From positions 6,261 to 70,260 of the forward strand of contig JBKDQQ010000043.1 in assembly GCA_046341775.1 (NCBI GenBank): a stretch of 64,000 nucleotides of DNA, read 5' to 3'. The stretch comes from SXXH01 sp041165735 (GTDB lineage: Bacteria > Planctomycetota > UBA1135 > GCA-002686595). Below the pieces are notes generated by a model. It was not told the origin of the DNA. It saw only the letters and a program-made list of their open reading frames with translations, and did not search any database. A program made the translations under genes and the position numbers. Of the stretch, positions 8,532 to 15,581 are shown one piece after another; within the stretch, counting starts at the first letter, position 1; the number at the start of each line of letters is the position of its first letter.

Positions 8532-9113
8532 TCAACCTCCGACGATCGCCCCTTCGAAGCGCAGCAAGCGCGCCTTCGTGGCTGTGCCGCCAGGCGCCGA
8601 GAACCCGCCGAGCCCGGTGCTGGACAGGACTCGGTGGCAAGGCACGAACAAGAGCAGCGGATTGCGCCCGGTCGCCCCGCCCACCGCGCGCGCCGCGCTG
8701 GGCATGCCCAATGCGCGCGCAACTTCACCGTAGGTGCGCGTCGCGCCGCGCGGGATGCCGCGTTCGTGCTCCCACACGCGCAATTCGAACGGGCTGCCGA
8801 TGGCGTCCAGCGGAAGGTCGAGGACGGCGCGACGCGCGGCGAAGTACTCGTCGAGCTGCGACGACGCGGCCGCGAGATGCGCGCTCGACTCGTGGCACCG
8901 GACGTGTCGCCCGCCGCGCCTCGCGAGCGCGAGGAGACGCTCGCCGGGATCCTCGACGCCGAGGCCCGCGCAAACGAGACCGCGCGCGCTCGCGCACAAG
9001 AGCAACGGCCCGAGCCATGTCTCGTGCACGCACCAGCGCCAAGTCTCCGGCCGCGGCGAGTCCTCGTGGGCGGGAACCACGCGCCGAGCCGCCTTCGAGG
9101 TCGCCTGGCTCAT
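8532..9113 (-). CDS. ogt: Methylated-DNA--protein-cysteine methyltransferase
   Basis: Suicide DNA-repair enzyme that moves an O6-alkyl group from guanine to its own cysteine. The active-site motif is VPCHRVL, with the acceptor Cys159. Before it come the helix-turn-helix segment (RGATRTYGEVARALGMPSAARAVGGATGRNP contains the Tyr and the Arg finger region) and the N-terminal ribonuclease-H-like domain. At 193 residues it is a little longer than Ogt. It is the last gene of the oxidase operon, 10 bases after the stop of the TGA-containing gene, so it may be transcribed with the oxidase. No Ada-type DNA-binding domain is present. Confidence 0.93.
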   Translation of the reverse strand: MSQATSKAARRVVPAHEDSPRPETWRWCVHETWLGPLLLCASARGLVCAGLGVEDPGERLLALARRGGRHVRCHESSAHLAAASSQLDEYFAARRAVLDLPLDAIGSPFELRVWEHERGIPRGATRTYGEVARALGMPSAARAVGGATGRNPLLLFVPCHRVLSSTGLGGFSAPGGTATKARLLRFEGAIVGG

Positions 9114-9123
9114 GCGGGCATGT

Positions 9124-9354
9124 TCAGCGCGACGAGCCCTTCGCGCGCGATGATCGAGCGCAGGCGCCGACGAGCGACCAGCACAGGCCCGCCCCCGCCA
9201 CCAGCAACGCGCCCAGCAACCACCACACGCCGGCGGCGATGCCGGTGCGCACGGACGCGTCGGACGAGGCGACCGCCTCGCGGCAGGTGGGTCAAGCCCA
9301 ACCTGCGCGCGCGCTCGAGGCGAGGAAGACCGCGATGGCCGCGATGCGCCTCAT
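9124..9354 (-). CDS. Candidate UxxC selenoprotein of the oxidase-assembly module (in-frame TGA)
   Basis: From ATG 9354 the frame encodes MRRIAAIAVFLASSARAGWA, a signal peptide-like start. It then meets TGA at 9294-9292 and continues as PTCREAVASSDASVRTG with a hydrophobic segment (IAAGVWWLLGALLVAGAGLCWSL) and a basic tail to TGA 9126-9124. If the first TGA is read as selenocysteine, the product is 76 residues with U21-P-T-C24. The ATG overlaps the DUF420 stop (ATGA), and codons after the TGA are nearly all G/C-ending, as in a real gene. I recall small oxidase-linked proteins that begin, after a signal peptide, with CPxCKEA; the TGA falls on the first Cys. A hairpin with a GGUC loop sits 17 bases after the TGA. 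Alternatives are a pseudogene or a sequencing error. selA, selB, selC and selD are not in this window. Confidence 0.68.
9265..9280 (-). promoter_or_regulatory. Candidate bacterial SECIS hairpin
   Basis: Read on the minus strand, CGAGGC and GCCTCG form a perfect 6-bp stem around a four-base GGTC loop. The loop starts 18 bases after the in-frame TGA. Known bacterial SECIS elements are small hairpins about 16-37 bases after the UGA with a G at the start of the apical loop, and the E. coli fdhF element has GGUC in its loop. No bulged U is evident in the upper stem. In GC-rich DNA a 6-bp stem can arise by chance, so the hairpin is supportive but not decisive. Confidence 0.55.
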
Positions 9355-9920
9355 GGGGCGGGATTCCAATGGTACAGCGTCAAGTAGACCAGCACCCCGG
9401 TGACCGAGACGTACAGCCAGATGGCGAAGGTGGGCTTGGCGAGTCGCCGGTGCTCCTCCCAGCGTTCCTCGTGCGCCAACCACAGGGTCCGCAGCACCAT
9501 GGGCAGGTTGACGATCGCGAGCAGGACGTGGCTCGCCAGCATCGCGAGGTACAGGTGCTTCTTCACGCCCACGCCGTTGAAGCGGGTCGGACCTAGCTCC
9601 TTCTGCGCGCCGAAGTGGTACCAGAGGTAGGAGACGAGGAACGCCGCGGAGACGAGGAACGCCGCGCGCATCAGGCGCTCGTGCGACGCGCGCCGGCCGC
9701 GCTTGATGGCGACGAGCCCGGCGACCAGCAGCACGGACGCGGTGGCGTTCAAGCAGGCGTTGACCAGCGGCAACACGGACGCGGGCGGCGCTTCGCCGAC
9801 GGACGCGGTTCCGTCCTGCGCGAACGCGACCGACGCCAGCAGGCCCGAAGCCACGGCGACGGGCGCGAGCGGGGCCGCGAGCGTCCGCTGCGCGGCGCGG
9901 CATGCGCGCGCGGTCTCCAT
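9351..9920 (-). CDS. DUF420 membrane protein (CtaM/YozB-like oxidase-associated protein)
   Basis: A 189-residue integral membrane protein with a signal-like first helix (about residues 15-35) and four further hydrophobic segments. The conserved DUF420 histidines are visible: SYLWYHFGAQ, GVKKHLYLAMLASHVLLAIVNLPMV, HRRLAKPTFAIWLYVSVTG and YLTLYHWNP. Proteins of this family sit in cytochrome oxidase clusters. Bacillus CtaM is needed for heme A oxidase activity, so a role in oxidase maturation is likely. The ATG shares one base with the sco stop (TGATG), and its own stop overlaps the next ATG. Confidence 0.85.
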   Translation of the reverse strand: METARACRAAQRTLAAPLAPVAVASGLLASVAFAQDGTASVGEAPPASVLPLVNACLNATASVLLVAGLVAIKRGRRASHERLMRAAFLVSAAFLVSYLWYHFGAQKELGPTRFNGVGVKKHLYLAMLASHVLLAIVNLPMVLRTLWLAHEERWEEHRRLAKPTFAIWLYVSVTGVLVYLTLYHWNPAP

Positions 9921-10615
9921 CAGCGCCCCTCCTTGGCGAGCCACGCGGCGCGCGCCGCCGCCAGCGACACGCCGTCCTCGCCCTCGCCATCGTAGTAGCC
10001 GCGCACGTTGCCGCGCGAGTCGACGACGGCGAGGACCGTGCGGTGCGTGACGAGTTGCCCGACCGGCGCGGAGGGATCGCGCTCCACCGGCAGCATGAAG
10101 CTGTCGACGGACACCGAGCGCACGGCCTCGGGCGTGCCGGTCAGGAACAGCCAGCGCGACTCGTCGGCTCCGAGCCGGCGCGCGTACTCCGCCAGCACCT
10201 CGGGCGTGTCGTGCTCGGGATCGACGCTGATCGTGACCAGCCGCGCGTCGACGCCGGCCAGCTTCTCCGACAACGCGCGCATGTTGCCGCTGATCTTCGG
10301 GCAAGGACCGGTGCAGCGCGTGAAGATGAAGCCGACCACCCAAGGCTTGCCGAGCAGGTCCTCGCGCGCGACGGGGCGGCCGCTGCGCTCGACGAGCTGG
10401 AACGGCTTCACCTCGCCGAAGCGCTCGGGGCTGTCGGCCGGCTGGGCGAGTTGGGCCGAGGCCACGCTGGTGGGAGCGTGGCGCGAGGCGAGCCATGCGC
10501 CCACCACGACCACGGCGACCAGCGAGAAGATCGCCGCCCCCAGCACCCAGGCGGGGACGGGCCTGGCGGGCGCCGAGGCGGCGGATGCGGGGCCGGGGTT
10601 CTGGTTGTCGTCCAT
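9920..10615 (-). CDS. SCO1/SenC family copper chaperone
   Basis: A 231-residue membrane-anchored thioredoxin-fold protein. One transmembrane helix (about residues 22-43) precedes the periplasmic domain. The copper site is Cys101 and Cys105 in FTRCTGPCPKISG plus His191 in LVTHRTVLAV, all three ligands known for SCO proteins. SCO proteins deliver copper to, or reduce, the CuA site of cytochrome oxidase subunit II. coxB of this same cluster has an intact CuA site, which fits. The start ATG 10615 is preceded by 71 untranslated bases that carry a dyad repeat, so sco may also have a promoter of its own. Confidence 0.93.
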   Translation of the reverse strand: MDDNQNPGPASAASAPARPVPAWVLGAAIFSLVAVVVVGAWLASRHAPTSVASAQLAQPADSPERFGEVKPFQLVERSGRPVAREDLLGKPWVVGFIFTRCTGPCPKISGNMRALSEKLAGVDARLVTISVDPEHDTPEVLAEYARRLGADESRWLFLTGTPEAVRSVSVDSFMLPVERDPSAPVGQLVTHRTVLAVVDSRGNVRGYYDGEGEDGVSLAAARAAWLAKEGR

Positions 10616-10635
10616 GTTGGGCGTCGAAGGGCCGG

Positions 10636-10655
10636 TTGTCCTGATTTCTTGACAA
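10636..10655. repeat. GTC-N10-GAC dyad, copy 2 (coxC-sco spacer)
   Basis: TTGTC and GACAA flank CTGATTTCTT. It lies 21 bases upstream of the sco start and could be an operator there. The other copies lie inside genes, however, so a promoter role is not favoured. Confidence 0.55.
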
Positions 10656-10686
10656 GGCGCACGGAGGGCGCGCCGGGAAGTCCGCC

Positions 10687-11226
10687 TCACCCGAGGTAGA
10701 GCCCCCACAGGAGCACGAGCCACACGAGGTCGACGAAGTGCCAGTACGGGGCGGCGAGCTCGAGCGCGCGGCCGGAGCCGCCGCGGGCCTGCGCGATCCA
10801 GCCGCACGCGATCCAGATCGCCCCGGCGGCCACATGCAGGCCGTGCACGCCGGTCAGCACGAAGAAGCAGGCCCACCAAAGGTCGGTCGACGGGTGCCGC
10901 CCGGCGGCGACGAGGGCGCCCCATTCGAAGGCCATGGCGGCGAGGAACAGCGCTCCGAGCAGCAGCGCCGCGAAGCCGAAGGCGAGCGAGCGGGCCCGTG
11001 CGGTGGCGCGAGCCGCCAGCGCGGCGTGCAGGGCGCCCGAGCTCGCGAGGAGCAGCGCGGTCATCGCCAGCGCGAGGGGCGTGTCGAGCTCCGCCTCGCG
11101 CCGCGGGGCGAGCACGACGAAGGCCGAGTACAACCCGGCGAAGAACATGACCTCGGTGGCGAGGAACACCAGCACGCCGACGCGCGCCCGATCGACCTGC
11201 GCCGGCCTCTGGGCGCTCAGCTCCAT
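10687..11226 (-). CDS. ctaE: Cytochrome c oxidase subunit III
   Basis: A 179-residue integral membrane protein with about five transmembrane helices, the short bacterial form of subunit III. Typical motifs are GVLVFLATEVMFFAGLYSAF near the N-terminus, FVLTGVHGLHVAAGAIW in the middle, and APYWHFVDLVWLVLLWGLY at the C-terminus (the WHFVDxVW signature). Subunit III stabilises the oxidase core. It overlaps the end of ctaB by ten bases. In many genomes coxC directly follows coxA; here ctaA and ctaB lie between them. Confidence 0.93.
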   Translation of the reverse strand: MELSAQRPAQVDRARVGVLVFLATEVMFFAGLYSAFVVLAPRREAELDTPLALAMTALLLASSGALHAALAARATARARSLAFGFAALLLGALFLAAMAFEWGALVAAGRHPSTDLWWACFFVLTGVHGLHVAAGAIWIACGWIAQARGGSGRALELAAPYWHFVDLVWLVLLWGLYLG

Positions 11227-12134
11227 CCGAGCCTCGCCAGCGCGCCCGTGCGCGGATCGCAGACCACCGCGAGGAGCACGAGCGGCAGGTGCACCAGCGA
11301 GGCGTGCAGCAGGAGCCGCGCGCTGGAGCGCTCGGTGCGCCAGGCGAAGCGCGCCGCCGCCGCGACGTAGGCCGCGGAGAGCACGAGGGCGGAAAGCGTG
11401 AAGACGAGGCCCGCGTCCCCGCGCATCGCCGGCAGCATGCACACGGGCAGCAACGCCAGCCCGTGCATGAGCGCCGCGCGCGCCGCCATGCGCTCGCCGT
11501 CCTCCTCGCCGGCCAGCATGCGCAAGCCGCCGCGGCGGTAGTCCTCGCGATAGAGCCAGGCGATGGCCATGAAGTGCGGGAACTGCCAGACGAAGACGAT
11601 GGCGAACAGGATCAGCGCCCAACCCTCGACCGAGCCGGCGATGGCCGCGTAGCCGAGCAGCGGCGGGGCCGCGCCGGGCACCGCGCCGACCAGGGTGTTG
11701 AGCGTGCTGTGGCGCTTGAGCGGCGTGTCGACCGCCACGTAGGCGAACAGCGTGCCGAGCGCGAGGAGGCCCGCCACCAGGTTGAACCGCACGCACAGCA
11801 GCAGCACGGCGGCGAGGGCCAGCAGCGAAGCGACGAGCAGCGCGTCGCGCGCCGACAGGCGCCCGGCCGCCACGGGACGCAGCCGCGTGCGCTGCATCAG
11901 GCGGTCGGTGTCGCGTTCGAAGACCTGGTTGAACGCGCTGGCGGCCGCGGCCGAGAGCGTGATCCAGGCCGCGGCCTCCAAGGCCCGCGCGATGGAGAAG
12001 TCGGTCGCCGGCGCCACCAGCGCGCCCACGAAGGCCGCCACCGCGACGAACACGGCGATGCGCAGCTTGAAGAGCGTCGCCAGGTCGCTGGCGAGGCTCG
12101 GTGCGAGCGCGGCGTCGTCGGTGCGGGTGGACAT
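11217..12134 (-). CDS. ctaB: Protoheme IX farnesyltransferase (heme O synthase)
   Basis: UbiA-type prenyltransferase that adds a farnesyl group to heme B to give heme O. The 305-residue protein has about eight or nine hydrophobic helices. The prenyl-diphosphate-binding motif is NQVFERDTDRLMQRT (N-x3-D-x3-D form), followed by RPVAAGRLS. The second loop has DTPLKRHSTLNTLVGAVPGA, and WQFPHFMAIAWLYREDYRRGG is the classic CtaB signature. It lies 20 bases downstream of ctaA, whose product uses its product. Confidence 0.95.
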   Translation of the reverse strand: MSTRTDDAALAPSLASDLATLFKLRIAVFVAVAAFVGALVAPATDFSIARALEAAAWITLSAAAASAFNQVFERDTDRLMQRTRLRPVAAGRLSARDALLVASLLALAAVLLLCVRFNLVAGLLALGTLFAYVAVDTPLKRHSTLNTLVGAVPGAAPPLLGYAAIAGSVEGWALILFAIVFVWQFPHFMAIAWLYREDYRRGGLRMLAGEEDGERMAARAALMHGLALLPVCMLPAMRGDAGLVFTLSALVLSAAYVAAAARFAWRTERSSARLLLHASLVHLPLVLLAVVCDPRTGALARLGWS

Positions 12135-12154
12135 GGCGGTCGGTGGCGAGACCT

Positions 12155-13072
12155 TCAGGCGGACGCGGGCCGCAGGGTGCGGTGCGCCCACAGCACGCAG
12201 GATACCGTGGTCCACAGGAGCAGCGCGCCCGTGGCCACGTGCAGGGTGGCGAAGATGGCTTCGCCGACGGAGACGGGGTTCGCCGGACCCGTGACGATGT
12301 AGACCCACACGGCGGTCAGGATGCCGAGCACGACCTGCGTCCCGAGCAGCAGGTGCAACCGGCGCTTCAGCCCGCGCCAGCGCGGCGCGTCGGCGCCGCC
12401 CTCCTCGGCCGCCTTGCCGCAGGCTGCGCCGAGCAGCACGACCAGCCCGGTGGCGACCAACGCCAGCGCCATGTGCGCGAACAGCGCGTGCGTGCCGCCG
12501 TTGTGGCGCCCCCCCGCTCCCAGCGCGATCTGCACGTACAGGAGCGACGCCGTCCCGAGGCCGAAACGGCGCAGGAACGCGGCCTGCGCGCTCGAGCGCG
12601 CGGGGGCGCCGCGCCAGCCGCTGCTGTGCAGCAGCGCCTGCGCGGCGAACAAGGCGAACAGGCCCTGCGCGAAGGTGCCGTGCAGGAAGGCGAGGTGCGG
12701 GCTGTTCTCCAGCACGCGGAATCCACCGAGCAGGCCTTGTCCCGTCACCGCGGCCAGCGCGACGACGGAAAGCAGCCTCAGGTGGCGCGCACGCTCCAGG
12801 AGGAGCGTCAGCACGCAGGTCGCCAGCACGGCCAAGCCCACCAGCGCGCCCCACAGGCGATGGCCGTGCTCCCAGAACACTCCCGCGTCCTTGAGCATCT
12901 CGGACAACGGGTAGGTGAACATGTTCTGCTGGAAGGTCGTGGGCCAATCGGGCACGGCCATGCCTACGCGCAGCGTGGTCACGGTGCCGCCGATGAGCAG
13001 GATGGGCGCCGTCAGGAGCGCGGCGGAAAGCGCCGCGCGCCGCGGCCAGGGGTTGGTGGCGTCCATGTTCAT
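12155..13072 (-). CDS. ctaA: Heme A synthase
   Basis: Integral membrane monooxygenase that converts heme O to heme A. At 305 residues it has about eight helices and four histidines at the expected helix ends: WEHGHRLWG, AFLHGTFAQ, FAHMALAL and ATLHVATG. These are the candidate ligands of the two heme sites. GMAVPDWPTTFQQNMF near the N-terminus is typical of the family. The ATG overlaps the coxA stop (ATGA). With ctaB next to it, the operon makes its own heme A, so the oxidase is an aa3/caa3 type. Confidence 0.94.
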   Translation of the reverse strand: MNMDATNPWPRRAALSAALLTAPILLIGGTVTTLRVGMAVPDWPTTFQQNMFTYPLSEMLKDAGVFWEHGHRLWGALVGLAVLATCVLTLLLERARHLRLLSVVALAAVTGQGLLGGFRVLENSPHLAFLHGTFAQGLFALFAAQALLHSSGWRGAPARSSAQAAFLRRFGLGTASLLYVQIALGAGGRHNGGTHALFAHMALALVATGLVVLLGAACGKAAEEGGADAPRWRGLKRRLHLLLGTQVVLGILTAVWVYIVTGPANPVSVGEAIFATLHVATGALLLWTTVSCVLWAHRTLRPASA

Positions 13073-14817
13073 GCGCTCGCCTCCGCCTCGGAGGTGCGGG
13101 GCCGCGCCTGCGGCAGCCAATCTTCGGCGCCGGCGGCGTCCCCGTACTCGTAGGGTCCGCGCACGACCACGAGTTCGCGGTCGAAGTTGCCGTGCGGCGG
13201 CGGAGAGGGCGCTTCCCATTCGAGGCTGGCCGCGCGCCACGGGTTGGCCTCGGCGTCGCGCGGACGCAGCAGCGTCAGCGCGAGGTTGGCGACGAACAGC
13301 GACTGCCAGGCGAACAACAGCAGCGCGGCGACGGTGATGAAGGCGTTCAGCTCGCGCAACGGTTCGAGCGAGGGGTAGGCGTACGGGTCGGCGATGCGCC
13401 GCACCATGCCCGCGAAGCCGGCCTGGTGCATGGGCAGGAACACCGCGTTCGTCAGCACGAAGGTGCCGAAGAAGTGCAGCTTGCCGAGGCGCTCGCCGAG
13501 GTGGCGCCCCGTCATCTTCGGGAACCAGTGGTGCAGGGCGGAGAAGACGCCGAACAAGGTCCCGCCGAACACGATGTAGTGGAAGTGCGCCACCACGGTG
13601 TAGGTGTCGTGCAGGTGCACGTCGACCGGCGTCGCCGCCATCCAGATGCCCGACAGGCCGCCGATCACGAACATGGACACGAAGCCCAGCGCGTAGAGCA
13701 TCGCCGCGTTGAGCCGCAGGCGCCCGCCCCACACGGTGCCGATCCAGTTGAAGGTCTTCACCGCCGAAGGGAGCGCGATGAGGATCGTGGAAAGCATGAA
13801 GCCCGTGCCCGCCACCGGGCTCATGCCGGAGACGAACATGTGGTGGCCCCACACGAGCACGCCGAGGCCCGTGATCGCCGCCATCGCCCAGACCATCGGC
13901 TTGTAGCCGAACACGGGCTTGCGCGCGTGCACGCTGAGGATGTCCCCCACCATGCCCATCGCGGGCACGACCATCACGTACACCGCGGGGTGGCTGTAGA
14001 ACCAGAACAGGTGCTGCCACAAGAGCGGCGTGCCACCCGCGCCGGCGATCCACTCGCCGTTGACCCACGCGCCCCCGCCCGAGAAGAACCCGGTGCCGAG
14101 CAGGCGATCGCTGTACTGCAGCACCGTGGCGGCGGTCAGCACCGGCAGCGCCAGGCATTGGAGCAACGCGGCGACGAAGAGCCCCCACACCGTCAGCGGC
14201 AGGCGCAGCATCGACAAGCCCTCCGCGCGCATCGTGGCGATCGTGACCACGTAGTTGATGGCGCCGGAGAGCGAGGAGAGTCCGCTGAAGAACAGCGCCC
14301 ACAGCCACAGGGTCTGCCCCGCTCCGTTGCCCGGCGCGGCGCCGAGCAAGGTCGACAACGGCGGATAGGCGGTCCAGCCGCTGGAGGCGGCGCCGCCTTC
14401 GACGGCGAAGGACGCGAGGGCGCAGGCGATCCCCGGCGCCATGATCCAGAAGCTGAACGCGTTCAGCCGCGGGAAGGCCATGTCGCGCGCGCCGATCATC
14501 AACGGGATCAGGTAGTTGCCGAACGCGCCGGTCAGCAGCGGGATGACCACGAAGAAGATCATGATCGTCCCGTGCATCGTGAAGAGCGCCGCGTAGCCTT
14601 CGGGGCTCGGCACCCCGCCCGTGCCGCCGAAGAGCGCGCGTCCCACGATCGGCATGTCCGTCCACGGCCAGGCGAGTTGCCAACGCACGGCCATGGCGAG
14701 CAGCCCGCCGACCAGCAGCATCGCCAGCGAGGCGACGAGGAACTGCAGGCCGATCGTCTTGTGGTCGAGCGACCACAGGTGTCGGCGCCAGGCTCCGGCG
14801 CGCGCGCCGGCGCTCAC
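13069..14817 (-). CDS. ctaD: Cytochrome c oxidase subunit I, A2-type
   Basis: Catalytic subunit of the proton-pumping heme-copper oxidase, 582 residues and about twelve helices. The heme a ligand is in LFTMHGTIM, and the second low-spin heme ligand with the heme a3 ligand is in VVAHFHYIVFGG. CuB ligands are the His of FYSHPAVYVMVVP (also the His-Tyr cross-link) and the pair in VWGHHMFVSGM. The helix VI motif is YSHP rather than GHPE. The Glu used by A1 oxidases is thus replaced by the Tyr-Ser pair described for A2 enzymes such as the Rhodothermus caa3 oxidase. The start is GTG 14817, overlapping the coxB stop. The open frame upstream is the complement of coxB. Confidence 0.95.
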   Translation of the reverse strand: MSAGARAGAWRRHLWSLDHKTIGLQFLVASLAMLLVGGLLAMAVRWQLAWPWTDMPIVGRALFGGTGGVPSPEGYAALFTMHGTIMIFFVVIPLLTGAFGNYLIPLMIGARDMAFPRLNAFSFWIMAPGIACALASFAVEGGAASSGWTAYPPLSTLLGAAPGNGAGQTLWLWALFFSGLSSLSGAINYVVTIATMRAEGLSMLRLPLTVWGLFVAALLQCLALPVLTAATVLQYSDRLLGTGFFSGGGAWVNGEWIAGAGGTPLLWQHLFWFYSHPAVYVMVVPAMGMVGDILSVHARKPVFGYKPMVWAMAAITGLGVLVWGHHMFVSGMSPVAGTGFMLSTILIALPSAVKTFNWIGTVWGGRLRLNAAMLYALGFVSMFVIGGLSGIWMAATPVDVHLHDTYTVVAHFHYIVFGGTLFGVFSALHHWFPKMTGRHLGERLGKLHFFGTFVLTNAVFLPMHQAGFAGMVRRIADPYAYPSLEPLRELNAFITVAALLLFAWQSLFVANLALTLLRPRDAEANPWRAASLEWEAPSPPPHGNFDRELVVVRGPYEYGDAAGAEDWLPQARPRTSEAEASA

Positions 14818-15581
14818 GGCCGCTCCTCCGCGCCGTTGGCGTTCCAACGCGTCGCGAGGCGCGCCAGGTGCGCCTCGTACTCGGGGCGCGGCAGGACGCG
14901 GATCGAGCCGGCCATCTTGTAGTGGCCGAAGCCGCACAGTTCCGCGCACACGAGGTCGTGCCTGCCCGGCGACGGCGCCTCGAACCAGATGCGTCCGTCG
15001 CGGCCCGGCACGATGTCCTGCTTGAGGCGGAAGTCGGGCACGTAGAAGCTGTGGATCACGTCGCGCGTGCGCGTGGCGAGCACGATCGGTTCGCCGGCGG
15101 GCACGACCAGTTCGTGGACCTCGAGCAGGTCGTCGACCGTGTCGAGCCGGCCGTCGGGGCCCGGATGGCGGAAGCGCCAGTCGAACTGCGCCGCCTCGAC
15201 GCGCGCCGCGGGATCGCGCGCCATCAAGGCCTCGTCGCCCTTCATCGCGCGCCATGTGGGACCCTGGGCGACGGCGATCCACGCCAGCACCGCCGCGGGG
15301 ACGAGGGTCCAGAGCAGTTCGAGTCGCAGGTCGCCGTGCGTCGTGCGCGCGCGCTCCACTCGCGCCGCGCCGCGCCAGATGGCGGCGACCAGGAGGACCA
15401 TGACCAGCGCGAAGGCGAGCGCGAGGGCGACGAGGATCGCGTCGAACAGTCCGTCCACTTCGGCCGCGTAGCTGGACGCCTCGGGCGGCAACCACGGCCC
15501 CGACCGCGCGGAGTGCGCGAACCACCACGGCACGGCGACGAGCAGCGCGACGAACAGCGCGGTGGCGAGCACGCGGGTCAC
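14814..15581 (-). CDS. ctaC: Cytochrome c oxidase subunit II
   Basis: A 255-residue protein with an N-terminal signal/anchor helix, a second transmembrane helix (about residues 46-68), a third hydrophobic stretch (about 88-106) and a periplasmic cupredoxin domain. All CuA ligands are present: His177, Cys212, Glu214 (backbone), Cys216, His220 and Met223 in VCAELCGFGHYKM. It has no fused cytochrome c domain. The separate diheme cytochrome encoded just upstream may deliver electrons. The start is GTG 15581, overlapping the cytochrome stop (GTGA). Confidence 0.94.
   Translation of the reverse strand: MTRVLATALFVALLVAVPWWFAHSARSGPWLPPEASSYAAEVDGLFDAILVALALAFALVMVLLVAAIWRGAARVERARTTHGDLRLELLWTLVPAAVLAWIAVAQGPTWRAMKGDEALMARDPAARVEAAQFDWRFRHPGPDGRLDTVDDLLEVHELVVPAGEPIVLATRTRDVIHSFYVPDFRLKQDIVPGRDGRIWFEAPSPGRHDLVCAELCGFGHYKMAGSIRVLPRPEYEAHLARLATRWNANGAEERP

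Noticed and set aside
9110..9301. 63-residue frame overlapping the TGA gene
   Set aside because: It starts inside the in-frame TGA region, in another frame, and gives an Arg/Gly/Val-rich sequence without a signal peptide. The frame through the TGA has far better protein features.
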